Shown: positions 40,325 to 49,639 of the stretch, piece by piece
Layout: the number at the start of each line of letters is the position of its first letter
How positions within the stretch are numbered: the stretch's first letter is position 1
DNA from: Verrucomicrobiota bacterium
GTDB taxonomy: Bacteria; Verrucomicrobiota; Verrucomicrobiia; Opitutales; Intestinicryptomonadaceae
Assembly: GCA_023450935.1 (NCBI GenBank)
Contig: JAEXGH010000023.1
Coordinates: 1 to 64,000 of the forward strand
Direction: 5' to 3'
Length of the DNA: 64,000 nt
Translations under genes and position numbers: made by a program
Notes under the pieces: generated by a model
The model's input: the letters and a program-made list of their open reading frames with translations, nothing else
Told to the model about the DNA's origin: nothing
The model's database searches: none

Positions 40325-41146
40325 CTATTTGGAGGATTTTTTTTCGAGATTTTTCGAAAAGGCCGCGTCGATTTCCGCAATGGTTGCGGGCTTCTTTTCG
40401 GCTTCAATTTGCGCCCGCGTAGGAACCGCATTTTGCGGCGCGCCGTTTTTTTCGAGCTTTTGTTTTGCCCTGATTTCCGCATTGCGCTGTTGGATTTGCG
40501 CCGTTTTTTGTTCCTGCAACTGGCGTTCCTTCACCCTTTCCTCTCTGGCGGCAAGCTCGCCTTTTGTGACAGACGACGACGTGAAAATGTCGAGAATCGG
40601 GACGGAGGGTTCGGGGTATTTTTCGGGCGGGAAAAATTCCAACGCCCAGACAATCTGGTCTTTTATTGCGGCTGTCGTGGCGGATTCGGGGTCGATTTCC
40701 ATCGGCGAGAAGCCCCTCCAGCCCCAGCGCGAATCGCCCTTGCGGAACGCCTGAATCTCGAGGGTGGCGTAGTAGCGGACTTCGCCCGAGCGCAAGAACG
40801 CCGCGCCGCTCTCCTGCAGGGGCTTTATTGTGAGCGATTCGTTGAGTTTGTCGGAATCGCGTATGGCCGCGCTCCAAACGGGGACGAACACGATTTCCGC
40901 GTCCTCCTTTGCGGTTTGGACAAAGCCCTTTCCCTTCAGGTTTACCGCTATTTCATCGACTACCGTCTTGTTTATCGAAGCATCGTTGCGGTATTTGCGG
41001 AATATTTCCGAGCCGTTTTGCGGGGCGTCTACATAGAACGTTTTAAGCCCTTCGAAGCTGACGCCTTCGCGTTTGATTTGCGGGGCGACGCACGAGCACA
41101 AAAACGACACAACCGCCGCGGACAAAAGAATGATTGATTTTTTCAT
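40325..41146 (-). CDS. Lipoprotein of unknown function, DUF4136-like N-terminal part
   Basis: A 273-residue predicted lipoprotein (leader MKKSIILLSAAVVSFLCSC, Cys19). The N-terminal two thirds (about 25-180) contain beta-rich sequence with FEGLKTFYVD, AVNLKGKGFVQTAKEDAEIVF and YYATLEIQAFRKGD, reminiscent of DUF4136-type envelope lipoproteins. The last third (about 185-245) is a highly charged helix rich in Glu, Arg and Gln, probably a coiled coil. Start 41146 is preferred to ATG 41155. Function unknown; it precedes the reductase-queF-protease genes on the same strand with 24 bases between. Confidence 0.78.
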   Translation of the reverse strand: MKKSIILLSAAVVSFLCSCVAPQIKREGVSFEGLKTFYVDAPQNGSEIFRKYRNDASINKTVVDEIAVNLKGKGFVQTAKEDAEIVFVPVWSAAIRDSDKLNESLTIKPLQESGAAFLRSGEVRYYATLEIQAFRKGDSRWGWRGFSPMEIDPESATTAAIKDQIVWALEFFPPEKYPEPSVPILDIFTSSSVTKGELAAREERVKERQLQEQKTAQIQQRNAEIRAKQKLEKNGAPQNAVPTRAQIEAEKKPATIAEIDAAFSKNLEKKSSK

Positions 41147-41377
41147 GCCACACACAATGGCGCGTCGGGCGTTTTTTTCAACAATTTTTTATGCGCGCCC
41201 GTCCGCCCGAAAAGCGGACGGTATGGCTGGGCTGGGTTCGGCGCAAAAAAGGCGCGTTGAAAGGGCGCGTTTTTGGGAGGTTGGCTGTGCGTCGGAACGT
41301 CGCGCGGGAAATTGTCGGGAAATGCGTCGGAATTTTTATGGTTGAAAAAAAAGCCGTTAATATCGTATATTGCGGAT

Positions 41378-42166
41378 ATGTTTAATTCAACGGAAGTCGA
41401 GAACGTTTGGAAGTCGGTGTCGGAAGAGGCGCGGGCCGCGCGCGAATCCGACCCCGTTATGGCCGGGCTGCTCGACGAGGTTTTTTCGGAGAGCGAAGGT
41501 CTTTTCGATTCTGTATGCAGAAGAATAGCGGGCAAGTTGGAGTCGCGCACGAAACGCGCATTGGGGCTTTTGGATACGTTCAAAGAGGCGTTCGAAACCG
41601 ACGAATCAATATGCCGCAACGTTTTGCGCGACATCGTGGCTGTTCGCGAGCGCGACCCCGCCGCGCGCTTTTACATAGCACCGATTCTCTATTTTAAAGG
41701 CTTCCATGCCATTACAACCCACCGCGTTTCGCACTGGCTCTGGAACAACGGCAAGATACATTCGGCATACTATCTGCAAAGTCTGATGAGCGAAGTTTTC
41801 GCCGTAGACATACACCCCGCGGCGCGTTTCGGCGGCGGCATTTTGCTCGACCACGCAACGTCTTTTGTTGCGGGCGAAACGAGTGTCGTTGAAGACAACG
41901 TCTCCATTTTGCACGAGGTTACGCTCGGCGGAACGGGCAACGAAGTGGGCGACCGCCACCCGAAAGTAAAGTCGGGCGTGCTCATCGGCGCGGGCGCGAA
42001 ACTGATTGGGAACATTACAATAGGAAGGTGCGCGAAAATCGGCGCGGGAAGCGTCGTCCTTTCCGATGTCCCCGCTCATGCGACCGTAGCGGGCGTTCCC
42101 GCACGGATAGTCGCCGTTTCTGCGGAGTCGGAACCCGCCATTTGTATGGACCAAAAACTCCGGTAG
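41378..42166 (+). CDS. cysE: Serine O-acetyltransferase
   Basis: CysE acetylates serine for cysteine synthesis. The 262-residue enzyme has the helical N-terminal domain (about 1-140) and the left-handed beta-helix of hexapeptide repeats (about 140-245). Diagnostic residues are AVDIHPAARFGGGILLDHATSFVAGET (catalytic His), ILHEVTLGGTGNEVGDRHPKV and GAGAKLIGNITIG. The ATG at 41378 (MFNSTEVENVW) is preferred; the frame continues upstream without family similarity. It ends with the bidirectional terminator shared with the secretion operon. CysK is not nearby. Confidence 0.95.
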   Translation: MFNSTEVENVWKSVSEEARAARESDPVMAGLLDEVFSESEGLFDSVCRRIAGKLESRTKRALGLLDTFKEAFETDESICRNVLRDIVAVRERDPAARFYIAPILYFKGFHAITTHRVSHWLWNNGKIHSAYYLQSLMSEVFAVDIHPAARFGGGILLDHATSFVAGETSVVEDNVSILHEVTLGGTGNEVGDRHPKVKSGVLIGAGAKLIGNITIGRCAKIGAGSVVLSDVPAHATVAGVPARIVAVSAESEPAICMDQKLR

Positions 42167-42266
42167 AGCTTTTCGGACGCGGAAATTTTTTGGCGGGGCG
42201 CACTCGAGGCACATTCCATTCGGGCGTTTTCAGGCGCACCGGAATTTCTCGGGCGCGGGCGTCCGC

Positions 42267-42296
42267 AAAAAAAGCGGCGCGCGCGCCGCTTTTTTT
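42267..42296. terminator. Bidirectional terminator between cysE and the secretion operon
   Basis: The perfect palindrome AGCGGCGCG/CGCGCCGCT (42273-42290) is flanked by A7 on the left and T7 on the right, so it works for the cysE transcript and for the oppositely directed operon ending at 42304. Confidence 0.92.
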
Positions 42297-42303
42297 AACC
42301 CCG

Positions 42304-44046
42304 CTATTTTAGGAAGAAGAGTTTTTTGTAGGCTTCGAATTTCCCTTTCGCCTCTTCGTATTTTTGCACAAAAATCCGCCTCTCGGCTTCGGGTAACAGG
42401 ACAAATTTGTCGGAATAGGGGTTCATTTCGGGGGCAAGCATTATCTTTATCGGGCAGCGGACGCCTTCCGCCGCGGCGAGTTTGGCTGCGGCGCAAACAT
42501 CGCCCGATTCCGCGTAGAGCGCAATAAGCCGCGAATCGACCTGCGGGCGCGCCAGACCGTTTTCTTTCGCCCTCGAAAGCAGGCGCGCCGCGCTTCTTGT
42601 CCAGCCGCGTTTTGCAAGAATCGACGCCAGCGGCATTATCCTTTCGGACTTGTTTATTTGCAGGAGTTTTTCTATTGCGGATTCGCCGAAATACGATTCG
42701 TTTTCGGCGTTGAGCATCGAAAGCGTTTCAAGCGCGCTCTCTCTCCCGCCGCTTTTATTTGTGGATTTGAGCGAAATCAGCAACTGCTCCGCCTCGCGCG
42801 TTTTTGCTGCGCGCACGAGCGTTTCGGCGTATGCCAGAAGCATTTCGTCTTTTTGCCGCGGGGGCAGGGCGTCGATGTGCGGCTTGCAAAGCTCCGCCAA
42901 TCGGTCGTCGTCCCGCTCCATTGACGTTTTCAGCAGAACCGCAAGCGACGCCTCCGACGGGTTGCGCCCAAGCATTTGTTCTATCTGCGCGTAGTTGCCG
43001 TTACGCGCGGCGGAGACAAGCGACGGAATTTCGCCCGCGTCAGCCGATGTCAGGCTTGCGAGAGTATCCGTCTGCCTTTGCAGGGTTTCGTTGCCGAAAT
43101 CTTTGTGCGCCGCCGCCAAGAACGAGTATATGCGCGAGTTCGCCTTCCTCTGCCGCAACAGAGCAAGGGCGTTTTTCATTGCGGCAATTTCCTCCCCGCG
43201 CGCGTATAGGTCGGAAATGCGCACGTATGCGTAGATGTCGCCCGATTTTATTCCGTTTGATTCGAGAATTTCCACCGCCTTTTTGCTTTGTCCTTCGCCG
43301 AGGAGGTCTATCGCCTCCATCTTTGCGCAGAACGAGCGCACGGGCGCGTTGCTTGCAAACTGCTCCAAAATGAACGCCGACTGGCGGCGCGCCGCTTGGC
43401 GGGCGGTTCGCGACGAACGGAACACCATGAGCATGTCTACCGCCTCCCTTGAGGAGAGGATTTTGTCGTCAACGGCTTTTTTGAGGGCAAGCACCGATTT
43501 TCTGGCATATTTTTCGTCGCCCATAAACGCGGCTATCGATGTTGTAATATACGCCTTGTCGCGTTCGGCGAACGCCTGCGGAAGGGCGTTTTCAAGCAGT
43601 TGCGCGGCATATTGGCGGTTTCCGAGAATCTTTATGTGGATTTCCGCAAGCAGGCGGCGCGCCTGCGAATCGTCGGGATTGCGCGCCACTCCCTTCGAAA
43701 GAAGCCTGATTGCCTCCGGAAAACGCTGCTGCTCGAACATTTTTTTCGAGCTTGCGATGTCAGCCTCGCCCACTTTTTTGCGGATATTTTTGGGCGAAAA
43801 AAACAGCGTGTCCGTAAAGCCCACTGTATGGTAGCCGCGCCCGTGGCGCAGGAATGCAAAAAGCGCGGTTGCGCCCGCAACCCACAAAATCGCCGCCGTT
43901 GCGAGCGAAACCGCCGCTATGCGCATGTAGTTAGGGACAACCCGCCAGCGGTTTTCGCGGCTGTCGAATTTCCGCGCAAACATTTTAAAAAGAAAATATT
44001 TCGGTTTTGGCGCGCCGTTTGCGTTTTTTTTTGTAAATTTGTTCAT
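42304..44046 (-). CDS. TPR-type membrane protein of the secretion operon
   Basis: A 580-residue protein with a basic cytoplasmic N-terminus, one membrane helix (about 42-65) and a long helical region (about 95-580) with tetratricopeptide-like pairs, for example EAIRLLSKGVARNPDDSQARRLLAEIHIK. It is coupled to gspF by a four-base overlap, so a role in assembling or anchoring the secretion/pilus machine is likely. No enzymatic motif is seen. It takes a position where pseudopilin or GspL/M genes are often found, but has no clear resemblance to them. Confidence 0.8.
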   Translation of the reverse strand: MNKFTKKNANGAPKPKYFLFKMFARKFDSRENRWRVVPNYMRIAAVSLATAAILWVAGATALFAFLRHGRGYHTVGFTDTLFFSPKNIRKKVGEADIASSKKMFEQQRFPEAIRLLSKGVARNPDDSQARRLLAEIHIKILGNRQYAAQLLENALPQAFAERDKAYITTSIAAFMGDEKYARKSVLALKKAVDDKILSSREAVDMLMVFRSSRTARQAARRQSAFILEQFASNAPVRSFCAKMEAIDLLGEGQSKKAVEILESNGIKSGDIYAYVRISDLYARGEEIAAMKNALALLRQRKANSRIYSFLAAAHKDFGNETLQRQTDTLASLTSADAGEIPSLVSAARNGNYAQIEQMLGRNPSEASLAVLLKTSMERDDDRLAELCKPHIDALPPRQKDEMLLAYAETLVRAAKTREAEQLLISLKSTNKSGGRESALETLSMLNAENESYFGESAIEKLLQINKSERIMPLASILAKRGWTRSAARLLSRAKENGLARPQVDSRLIALYAESGDVCAAAKLAAAEGVRCPIKIMLAPEMNPYSDKFVLLPEAERRIFVQKYEEAKGKFEAYKKLFFLK

Positions 44047-45263
44047 TTTGCTATGCTTTGACTTAACCCCAATATGCTCAAGACGATACCCGTCGCGAAT
44101 ATGAATACAAGCACAAAAGCCGCCGCCAACGCCGCCGCGCCCAAAACGGCGGTTGCCGTCTTTATCCGCCGCTGGAGCTCGTCGGCGCGTATTTGCGCTA
44201 TTTCCGAAAACGCCCCCACAAGGCTGCCCGTCTTTTCGCCCACCGCTATTATGTCGATGTCTTCGTCGGGCAGTATCTTGAATTTTTGCAGGGCCGGCGC
44301 AATCTGCGCGCCGTCGTTTACCGCCGTTCTAAAATCCCTGAAACGCGCTCTCAGGTCTTCGTTTTTTACCGCCTTCTCCGACATGGCGAACACTTCGGTA
44401 GTCGGCACCCCCGACGCCAGCAACACCGATGCCAGCGAGCACATGCGCGCGCTTTCGGCGTCGAGGATTATGCGCGAAACAACGGGGATTCTCAACACGA
44501 ACGCGTCGGTTTTTACGCGCCCTTGGCGCGTGCGCCGCAGCGTCTTTACAAAGACTGCCGCCGCCGCCGCCATTGCCGCCGCCGCGGGGGTTGCCGTAGC
44601 AAGAAAATTCCCGAGGAAGTCCATCATAGCCATCGGGAAGTTTTCCTTCGCGCCCATATTGGACATCATCTCCTTTATTTTCGGCAGCATAAAGAACATA
44701 AAAAGCGCAACAACCCCGCCCGCAAAAACGCACAAAAACACGGGATACGCCAGTGCCGAGACAATCGTCTTGCGCAGATTGCGGCGGTCTTCTATGTATT
44801 TTATGAGGTTTTTGAAGACGAACGGCAGGTTGGCCGTTGCCTCGCCGGCCTCCACAAGATGCCGCGCGCAGACGTCGAACATTTCGGGAAAACGCTCGAG
44901 CGCGGCGGCGAGCGTCCGACCCTCTCCGATGTCTTTGTAGAGCGATTTTGCAACTTCCTTCACGCGCGGGTCGAGACTGCGCGCCGCAAGCGATTTCAGC
45001 GCGTCGCTTACGGGCATTGCGCCGCTTCCGCACAGTTGTGCGAGCTTTTTAAACAGCCCGAGCGCGGTCGTTTCCCCGCCGGATTTTACGCTTTTTTGCA
45101 CGCCGCGCGCCGCCGAATCGGTTCCGCTTTTTACGGGCTCGAGCGACACTATTCTAAGCCCGCCTCCCTCAAGTTGAGCCTTTGCGCTCCGTCGATCGGC
45201 GGCCTCCGTTTCTCCCGAGGCAATTGTGCTGTCGGGAGCGATTGCCCTGTATCGGAAAATCAT
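44043..45263 (-). CDS. gspF: Type II secretion inner-membrane protein GspF
   Basis: A 406-residue GspF/PilC protein, the integral membrane platform for the ATPase. Two cytoplasmic GspF domains (about 70-190 and 270-390) are separated by membrane segments at about 165-190, 215-240 and 375-402; motifs include LCGSGAMPVSDALKSLA, VEAGEATANLPFVF and VAVGEKTGSL-like ..IIAVGEKTGSLVGAF. The start MIFRYRAIAPD at 45263 overlaps the gspE stop by four bases; longer frames upstream have no family sequence. Confidence 0.93.
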   Translation of the reverse strand: MIFRYRAIAPDSTIASGETEAADRRSAKAQLEGGGLRIVSLEPVKSGTDSAARGVQKSVKSGGETTALGLFKKLAQLCGSGAMPVSDALKSLAARSLDPRVKEVAKSLYKDIGEGRTLAAALERFPEMFDVCARHLVEAGEATANLPFVFKNLIKYIEDRRNLRKTIVSALAYPVFLCVFAGGVVALFMFFMLPKIKEMMSNMGAKENFPMAMMDFLGNFLATATPAAAAMAAAAAVFVKTLRRTRQGRVKTDAFVLRIPVVSRIILDAESARMCSLASVLLASGVPTTEVFAMSEKAVKNEDLRARFRDFRTAVNDGAQIAPALQKFKILPDEDIDIIAVGEKTGSLVGAFSEIAQIRADELQRRIKTATAVLGAAALAAAFVLVFIFATGIVLSILGLSQSIAK

Positions 45264-46945
45264 TTTTTCTCTTCCTGTAAGTCGGCGTAAAGCATGATTT
45301 CGTCGAGCGTAGTCGCGCCGTTTTTGACGAGCTCCCAGCCGCATTCCTGCATTGTGCGCATTCCGCGCAGGCATGCCGCGCGCCTTATCTGTCGGGCGGT
45401 TTTGCGCGAAACCACCATTGAGTGGATTTCCTCGTTCATTGTCAGAATTTCGAAAATTCCGATGCGCCCGAAGTAGCCCGAATTTCTGCATTTGTCGCAC
45501 CCGAACGGCCTTTTGACGAGGTCGGCAAAACGCGTCTGCCGCGCGTCAACCCCGAGCGCGTCGAGACACGAAGCCAGCTGCTCCGGCGAAATTCCCGCGC
45601 GCTTTGCGCATGAGCACAACCTGCGCACGAGCCTTTGGGCGAGTATCATTTCCACCGACGACGCAATCAGGAAAGGTTCTATATCCATGTCAATCAGGCG
45701 CGTGAGCGCGCCGGCGGCGTCGTTTGTATGGAGCGTGCTCAGCACCAAGTGCCCCGTAAGCGAGGCGCGTATTGCGATGTCGGCGGTTTCGCGGTCGCGG
45801 ATTTCGCCCACCATGATTATGTCGGGGTCTTGGCGCAGAACCGACCTTAGCACCGACGAAAACGTAAGCCCTATTTCGGGCTGGACTTGCGTCTGGATTA
45901 CGCCGTCCATTTCATATTCCACGGGGTCTTCCACCGTCATTATGCGGATTTCGGGAGTCATTATCTTACGGATAAAAGCCGTAAGCGAGGTCGATTTCCC
46001 CGAGCCCGTAGGCCCCGTTACAAGTATGATTCCGTGCGGGCGCGCAAGCGGCGCGGCGATTTTTTCGGAGTCGTCGGGCAGCAGACCCAAGTCTTCTATT
46101 GTAAGTTCTTGCGCCTTCTGGTTGAGCAGACGCAGAGAAACGCTTTCGCCGTAGAGCATCGGCAGCGACGACACGCGTATGTCTATTTCCGCGCCGCGTT
46201 TATCGGTAAATGTTATGCGGCCGTCCTGCGGCCGGCGTTTTTCGGAAATATTAAGCCGCGCCATGATTTTCACGCGCGAAACAACAGCGTCCCTGAATTG
46301 CGAAAGAGAGTCTGGAAGCTTTACGGGAACGAGGTTGCCGTCTATGCGGAAGCGCACCGAAAGCGAGTCTTTCGACGGCTCTATATGTATGTCGGTAGCC
46401 CTGTCGGCGACTGCTTTGGCGATTATTTCGTTGACGAATTTTATGATTGCCGCGTTTTCGTCCTCTTCAATTTCCTCGCTACCGATGTCGGCAAAATCCG
46501 CCGCGTCGGGCTGGTCTTGCATTGTTTCCGCGCCCACGCCGAAGCGTTGCGCGAGCTTCTCGGAAAGCCTGTTTGCGGGAACTACCACCCAGCGCGGGAA
46601 CGACCGCGTTTGCGCGACAATCCATTTTGCGGCGTCTTGGTCGGGCAGCCACGCAACGGCGGTTCTGCCGTCGGCGGCGGGCATGCAGAAAAAGCTGTTG
46701 ATTATTTTAAGCGGCAGGATTTGTTCGGGATTTTCCGCCTGAACGAAGTCTTCGGCGAAATCGGTTTTTGCGGCGTCTGCTATGCGTCGGGCAACCTGCG
46801 TTTCGTCGAGTTCGGAATGCTCTATCACGAAGCGCGCCTTGCGCGAGTCGGGCAGGCTTTCAAGCAGCGCGATGTCGTCTTGGGCGAGAACGTCGGCGAA
46901 GATGTTTTTTTGCAGATCCGCCTTTGCTTGGCTTGTAAAAGTCAT
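45260..46945 (-). CDS. gspE: Type II secretion/type IV pilus ATPase GspE
   Basis: A 561-residue secretion ATPase. An N-terminal GspE/MshEN-like domain (about 1-150) is followed by the N2 domain (about 165-290; DRATDIHIEPSKDSLSVRFRIDG) and the ATPase core with Walker A GPTGSGKS (311-318), Asp box near MTVEDPVEYE, Walker B DIIMVGEIRD (375-384) and the LSTLHTNDA His box. The C-terminal zinc loop is seen as CSCAK...FGCDKC. Start 46945 (MTFTSQAK) overlaps the GspC-like gene by four bases. It powers the pseudopilus of the machine that contains the GspD below. Confidence 0.95.
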   Translation of the reverse strand: MTFTSQAKADLQKNIFADVLAQDDIALLESLPDSRKARFVIEHSELDETQVARRIADAAKTDFAEDFVQAENPEQILPLKIINSFFCMPAADGRTAVAWLPDQDAAKWIVAQTRSFPRWVVVPANRLSEKLAQRFGVGAETMQDQPDAADFADIGSEEIEEDENAAIIKFVNEIIAKAVADRATDIHIEPSKDSLSVRFRIDGNLVPVKLPDSLSQFRDAVVSRVKIMARLNISEKRRPQDGRITFTDKRGAEIDIRVSSLPMLYGESVSLRLLNQKAQELTIEDLGLLPDDSEKIAAPLARPHGIILVTGPTGSGKSTSLTAFIRKIMTPEIRIMTVEDPVEYEMDGVIQTQVQPEIGLTFSSVLRSVLRQDPDIIMVGEIRDRETADIAIRASLTGHLVLSTLHTNDAAGALTRLIDMDIEPFLIASSVEMILAQRLVRRLCSCAKRAGISPEQLASCLDALGVDARQTRFADLVKRPFGCDKCRNSGYFGRIGIFEILTMNEEIHSMVVSRKTARQIRRAACLRGMRTMQECGWELVKNGATTLDEIMLYADLQEEKK

Positions 46946-47499
46946 TTGGGAGCGCCTCTCTGAATGTTTACTATCATCGGTTTTTGCATCGTCTGCTTTT
47001 TGGAAGCGTCCTTTGTTTTGGGCGCGCCCACTACGGACGGCGCGGTGAGCTGGTCGCGTTCTTTGAGCGTGAGCGTCCACGTCCCGAGAGCCGACGAAAC
47101 GCTTACGGAGTTTGTTTCGTCGTCGAAAAAGTCCACCGAATACGGCGAGTTTTCCGAGTATCTTTCGCCCAGTTTTACCGTGTAGTTTTTCTTTTGGACA
47201 GTATCCGAAAGCGCGAAATACCACGCGCCGTCAATGCAATAGATTCCGTTCAGCTGCAATCCATTGGGCGCGGCGTTGTCGAATTGTCCCGAAGCCGCCG
47301 CCGCTCCGCCCGAAACGCCCGCGGGCGCGAACGGGTTTTTCTCCAGAAGCTGTTTGATTTGGGCGTCGCAATTCGCCGGCGTTTCTTCGCCCGCTTTCCG
47401 GGGCAACGCGGATTGCGCGGGCGCGCGAATGCCCGCCGCAGCGGCATATGCGGCGGCGGAGAGCAGGGCAAGCAGGACTGTGGCGCAAAATTTCGGCAT
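46942..47499 (-). CDS. GspC/PilP-like periplasmic protein of the secretion operon
   Basis: A 185-residue exported protein. It begins with a cleavable leader (MPKFCATVLLALLSAAAYA), has a linker with PAQSALPRKAG and a compact domain from about 75 on. The block NGLQLNGIYCIDGAWYFALS followed by KNYTVKLGERYSENSPY and a NSVSVSSALGTWTLTL strand matches the HR domain of GspC or the PilP fold, which contacts the secretin N0 domain. It follows gspD by five bases and overlaps gspE by four. Gene symbol left open because GspC usually has a membrane anchor. Confidence 0.75.
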   Translation of the reverse strand: MPKFCATVLLALLSAAAYAAAAGIRAPAQSALPRKAGEETPANCDAQIKQLLEKNPFAPAGVSGGAAAASGQFDNAAPNGLQLNGIYCIDGAWYFALSDTVQKKNYTVKLGERYSENSPYSVDFFDDETNSVSVSSALGTWTLTLKERDQLTAPSVVGAPKTKDASKKQTMQKPMIVNIQRGAPK

Positions 47500-47503
47500 G
47501 CGG

Positions 47504-49639
47504 TTATTTGTCGTTCGTTTGTGCGGGCTCTTCGTTTTGCGGAGTGGGCTTTTTGGGCTTGTCGGCGGGGAATATTGTCCTTGCGAAAGAGCTTTGCGCG
47601 TTCGAGCCTTTTTGAAGCGGGTCGTTGTTGCGGTCGTGCAAAATGCCGTCTTTGGCGAAGCGTTCAACCTCTCTGCGCGTTTCGGCGTCGAGCGATTTGT
47701 CGCGCCCGAGGAATTTTTCGAGCGATTCGCTTTTGACTACCGTCGGCCTTATGAAAATCACAAGTTCGGTGCGCTCGTAGTTGTCGCGCGCGGGTTTGAA
47801 AAGTTCGCCCAGAAGTGGAATGTCGGAGAGCAGCCAGACCGCGCCCGTAGACTGGTTCGCGGTTGTCTGCTGAAGCCCCGCAAGCACTATGATTTCGTCG
47901 GTCATTGCGCTTACGTAGCTGATGGCCTCGCGCGTGCCGATAATGGGCTGCTTGTTGCGGTCGATTTCCACGTTGTCTACAACCGATTCCACCGTCTGCT
48001 TTATCTCCATTTGCACCACGCCGTTGTCGCCTATGCGGGGGGTGACCTCCAAAATTATGCCGACATCGCGCCACTCTATCTCGCTTTTTGTTGTCGGATA
48101 CGACGTGCCGTCGTATGAGGTAGAACCTTTGAGCAGGGGGTATTTTTTCGAGACGTTTATGGAGGCCTTTTTGTTGTGGGTTGTTGTAACAGACGGCGCG
48201 GAGAGGATTTTTACGCGGTTGTTTTGCTCCGCCACATTGAACACCGCCGAAAACCCCTTTTCGCCCAATTCGAGCGCGAACGCCGAGTTTGAGTCGGAAT
48301 CCGACAACGCCCAAGTGCTTGTCGTGCCCGACCACCCCTTGTCGACCGCCGCCGAGCCCGTTCTGCCCTCTTTGGCGTAGGTAAGCCCGAACGTGGAAAG
48401 CCCCGAAACCTGTTTGTCGGAAAGCGAAACTTCCGTTATGATTACGTCGATTTTCACCTGCGCCAAAACGACATCGATTTGCTTGATGATGTTTTCAATC
48501 TGCTTGATGTCCGTCTGCGTTCCGTAGACTACAATCGAGTTGCTGCGTTCGTCGGGGACTATCGTTATGAAGTCGCTGAATTGCAGGCTTGCGCCCGTAG
48601 TGTCGGCTTTTATGTTCGTGGGCAGGCGCGCAGCGTTTTTGTTGTTTCTGTTTCTGGCGTTTGCCATTCTGTTTTGCGAATTTTGGCGCGCCGCGGCGTT
48701 TATTTTAGCCGTCTTTGCGTTTTTCGACGCCGTTTGCTGCCCCTTGATTATTTCGTTTAAAACGGATGCGACGTCTTTGGCTTCGCCGTGTTTGACGTAG
48801 AAGACTTTACTGGAGGTGAGCGGTTCGGAGTCGATGTCGAGCTTGTCGATAATCGCCTTGATTTTTTCGAGGTTGCCGTGCTGCGTAACCACTATTATCT
48901 GGTTTGTGCGTTCGTCGGCCTCTATGATCGTTTTGTCGAAATATTTTTTGAGAATCTCCCCGTTGATTGCGTTCAGCCGCGTTTTCATATCGTCGGCGGA
49001 AACGTGTTTGAGCTGGAAAAAGCCGGTTTCCTCCTTGATTTTCGCGGGAACGTCGAGCTTTTCCACGAGCATTTCAACGCGTTTCTGGTTAGAAAGCGTG
49101 TCGGTGAGCATAAATGCGTTGCTGCGCGGAAAGTAGACTATTGCGGCTATGTCGTTCGGCGTGATGAAGGGTTTGAGGATTTCCTTTAAGTCGGCGGTGT
49201 CTAGGTATTTCAGTTCGTAGAGCTTTGTGTAGAAAAACTGGTTGTCTTTGATGTCGGCGGCGCGCCCCGCGATGAACGCGGGGGCTTGCGCGTTGACCGC
49301 CTTCGCCGCGCCGACGCGGAAAAAGTTGTCGTTAAGCGGCGTGACTGCTATGCCGTTTACCGACAGCAGCGACTTTATCGACAAGATTGCCTCTTCGCGC
49401 GTGAATCTTTTCGATGTCTGGAAATTGATTTTCACGTTCGGCAGGTCGGGCGATTGAAGCGAGGTCTTTCCCGAGAGCGTTTCGAGAATCTTTATCACCT
49501 GAATCGGGCTTTCGTCCACGAGGTAAAATGGCCCCTGCAAATCGGTTTCGGCGGGGCGTTTGACATCGGAGTTGTGTGCCGCCGCCGCCGAAATTACGGC
49601 GGCAGCGCACAGTAAACAAAAAGCTATTTTCTTTCTCAT
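47504..49639 (-). CDS. gspD: Type II secretion system secretin GspD
   Basis: A 711-residue outer-membrane secretin. Signal peptide MRKKIAFCLLCAAAVISAAAA; an N0-like domain (about 35-110), N1-N3 domains (about 130-370, with the VFYVKHGEAKDVASVLNEIIKG and TNQIIVVTQHGNLEKIKAIIDKLD repeats), then the secretin core (about 385-640) with VIITEVSLSD, VKILSAPSVTTTHNKKASI, IGTREAISYVSAM and VWLLSDIPLLGELF. The Asn/Ala-rich stretch at about 300-345 lies in the N3 loop. ATG at 49639 has GGGGAGA upstream, while TTG 49642 is also in frame. It is the first gene of the operon gspD-C-E-F-TPR. Confidence 0.94.
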   Translation of the reverse strand: MRKKIAFCLLCAAAVISAAAAHNSDVKRPAETDLQGPFYLVDESPIQVIKILETLSGKTSLQSPDLPNVKINFQTSKRFTREEAILSIKSLLSVNGIAVTPLNDNFFRVGAAKAVNAQAPAFIAGRAADIKDNQFFYTKLYELKYLDTADLKEILKPFITPNDIAAIVYFPRSNAFMLTDTLSNQKRVEMLVEKLDVPAKIKEETGFFQLKHVSADDMKTRLNAINGEILKKYFDKTIIEADERTNQIIVVTQHGNLEKIKAIIDKLDIDSEPLTSSKVFYVKHGEAKDVASVLNEIIKGQQTASKNAKTAKINAAARQNSQNRMANARNRNNKNAARLPTNIKADTTGASLQFSDFITIVPDERSNSIVVYGTQTDIKQIENIIKQIDVVLAQVKIDVIITEVSLSDKQVSGLSTFGLTYAKEGRTGSAAVDKGWSGTTSTWALSDSDSNSAFALELGEKGFSAVFNVAEQNNRVKILSAPSVTTTHNKKASINVSKKYPLLKGSTSYDGTSYPTTKSEIEWRDVGIILEVTPRIGDNGVVQMEIKQTVESVVDNVEIDRNKQPIIGTREAISYVSAMTDEIIVLAGLQQTTANQSTGAVWLLSDIPLLGELFKPARDNYERTELVIFIRPTVVKSESLEKFLGRDKSLDAETRREVERFAKDGILHDRNNDPLQKGSNAQSSFARTIFPADKPKKPTPQNEEPAQTNDK

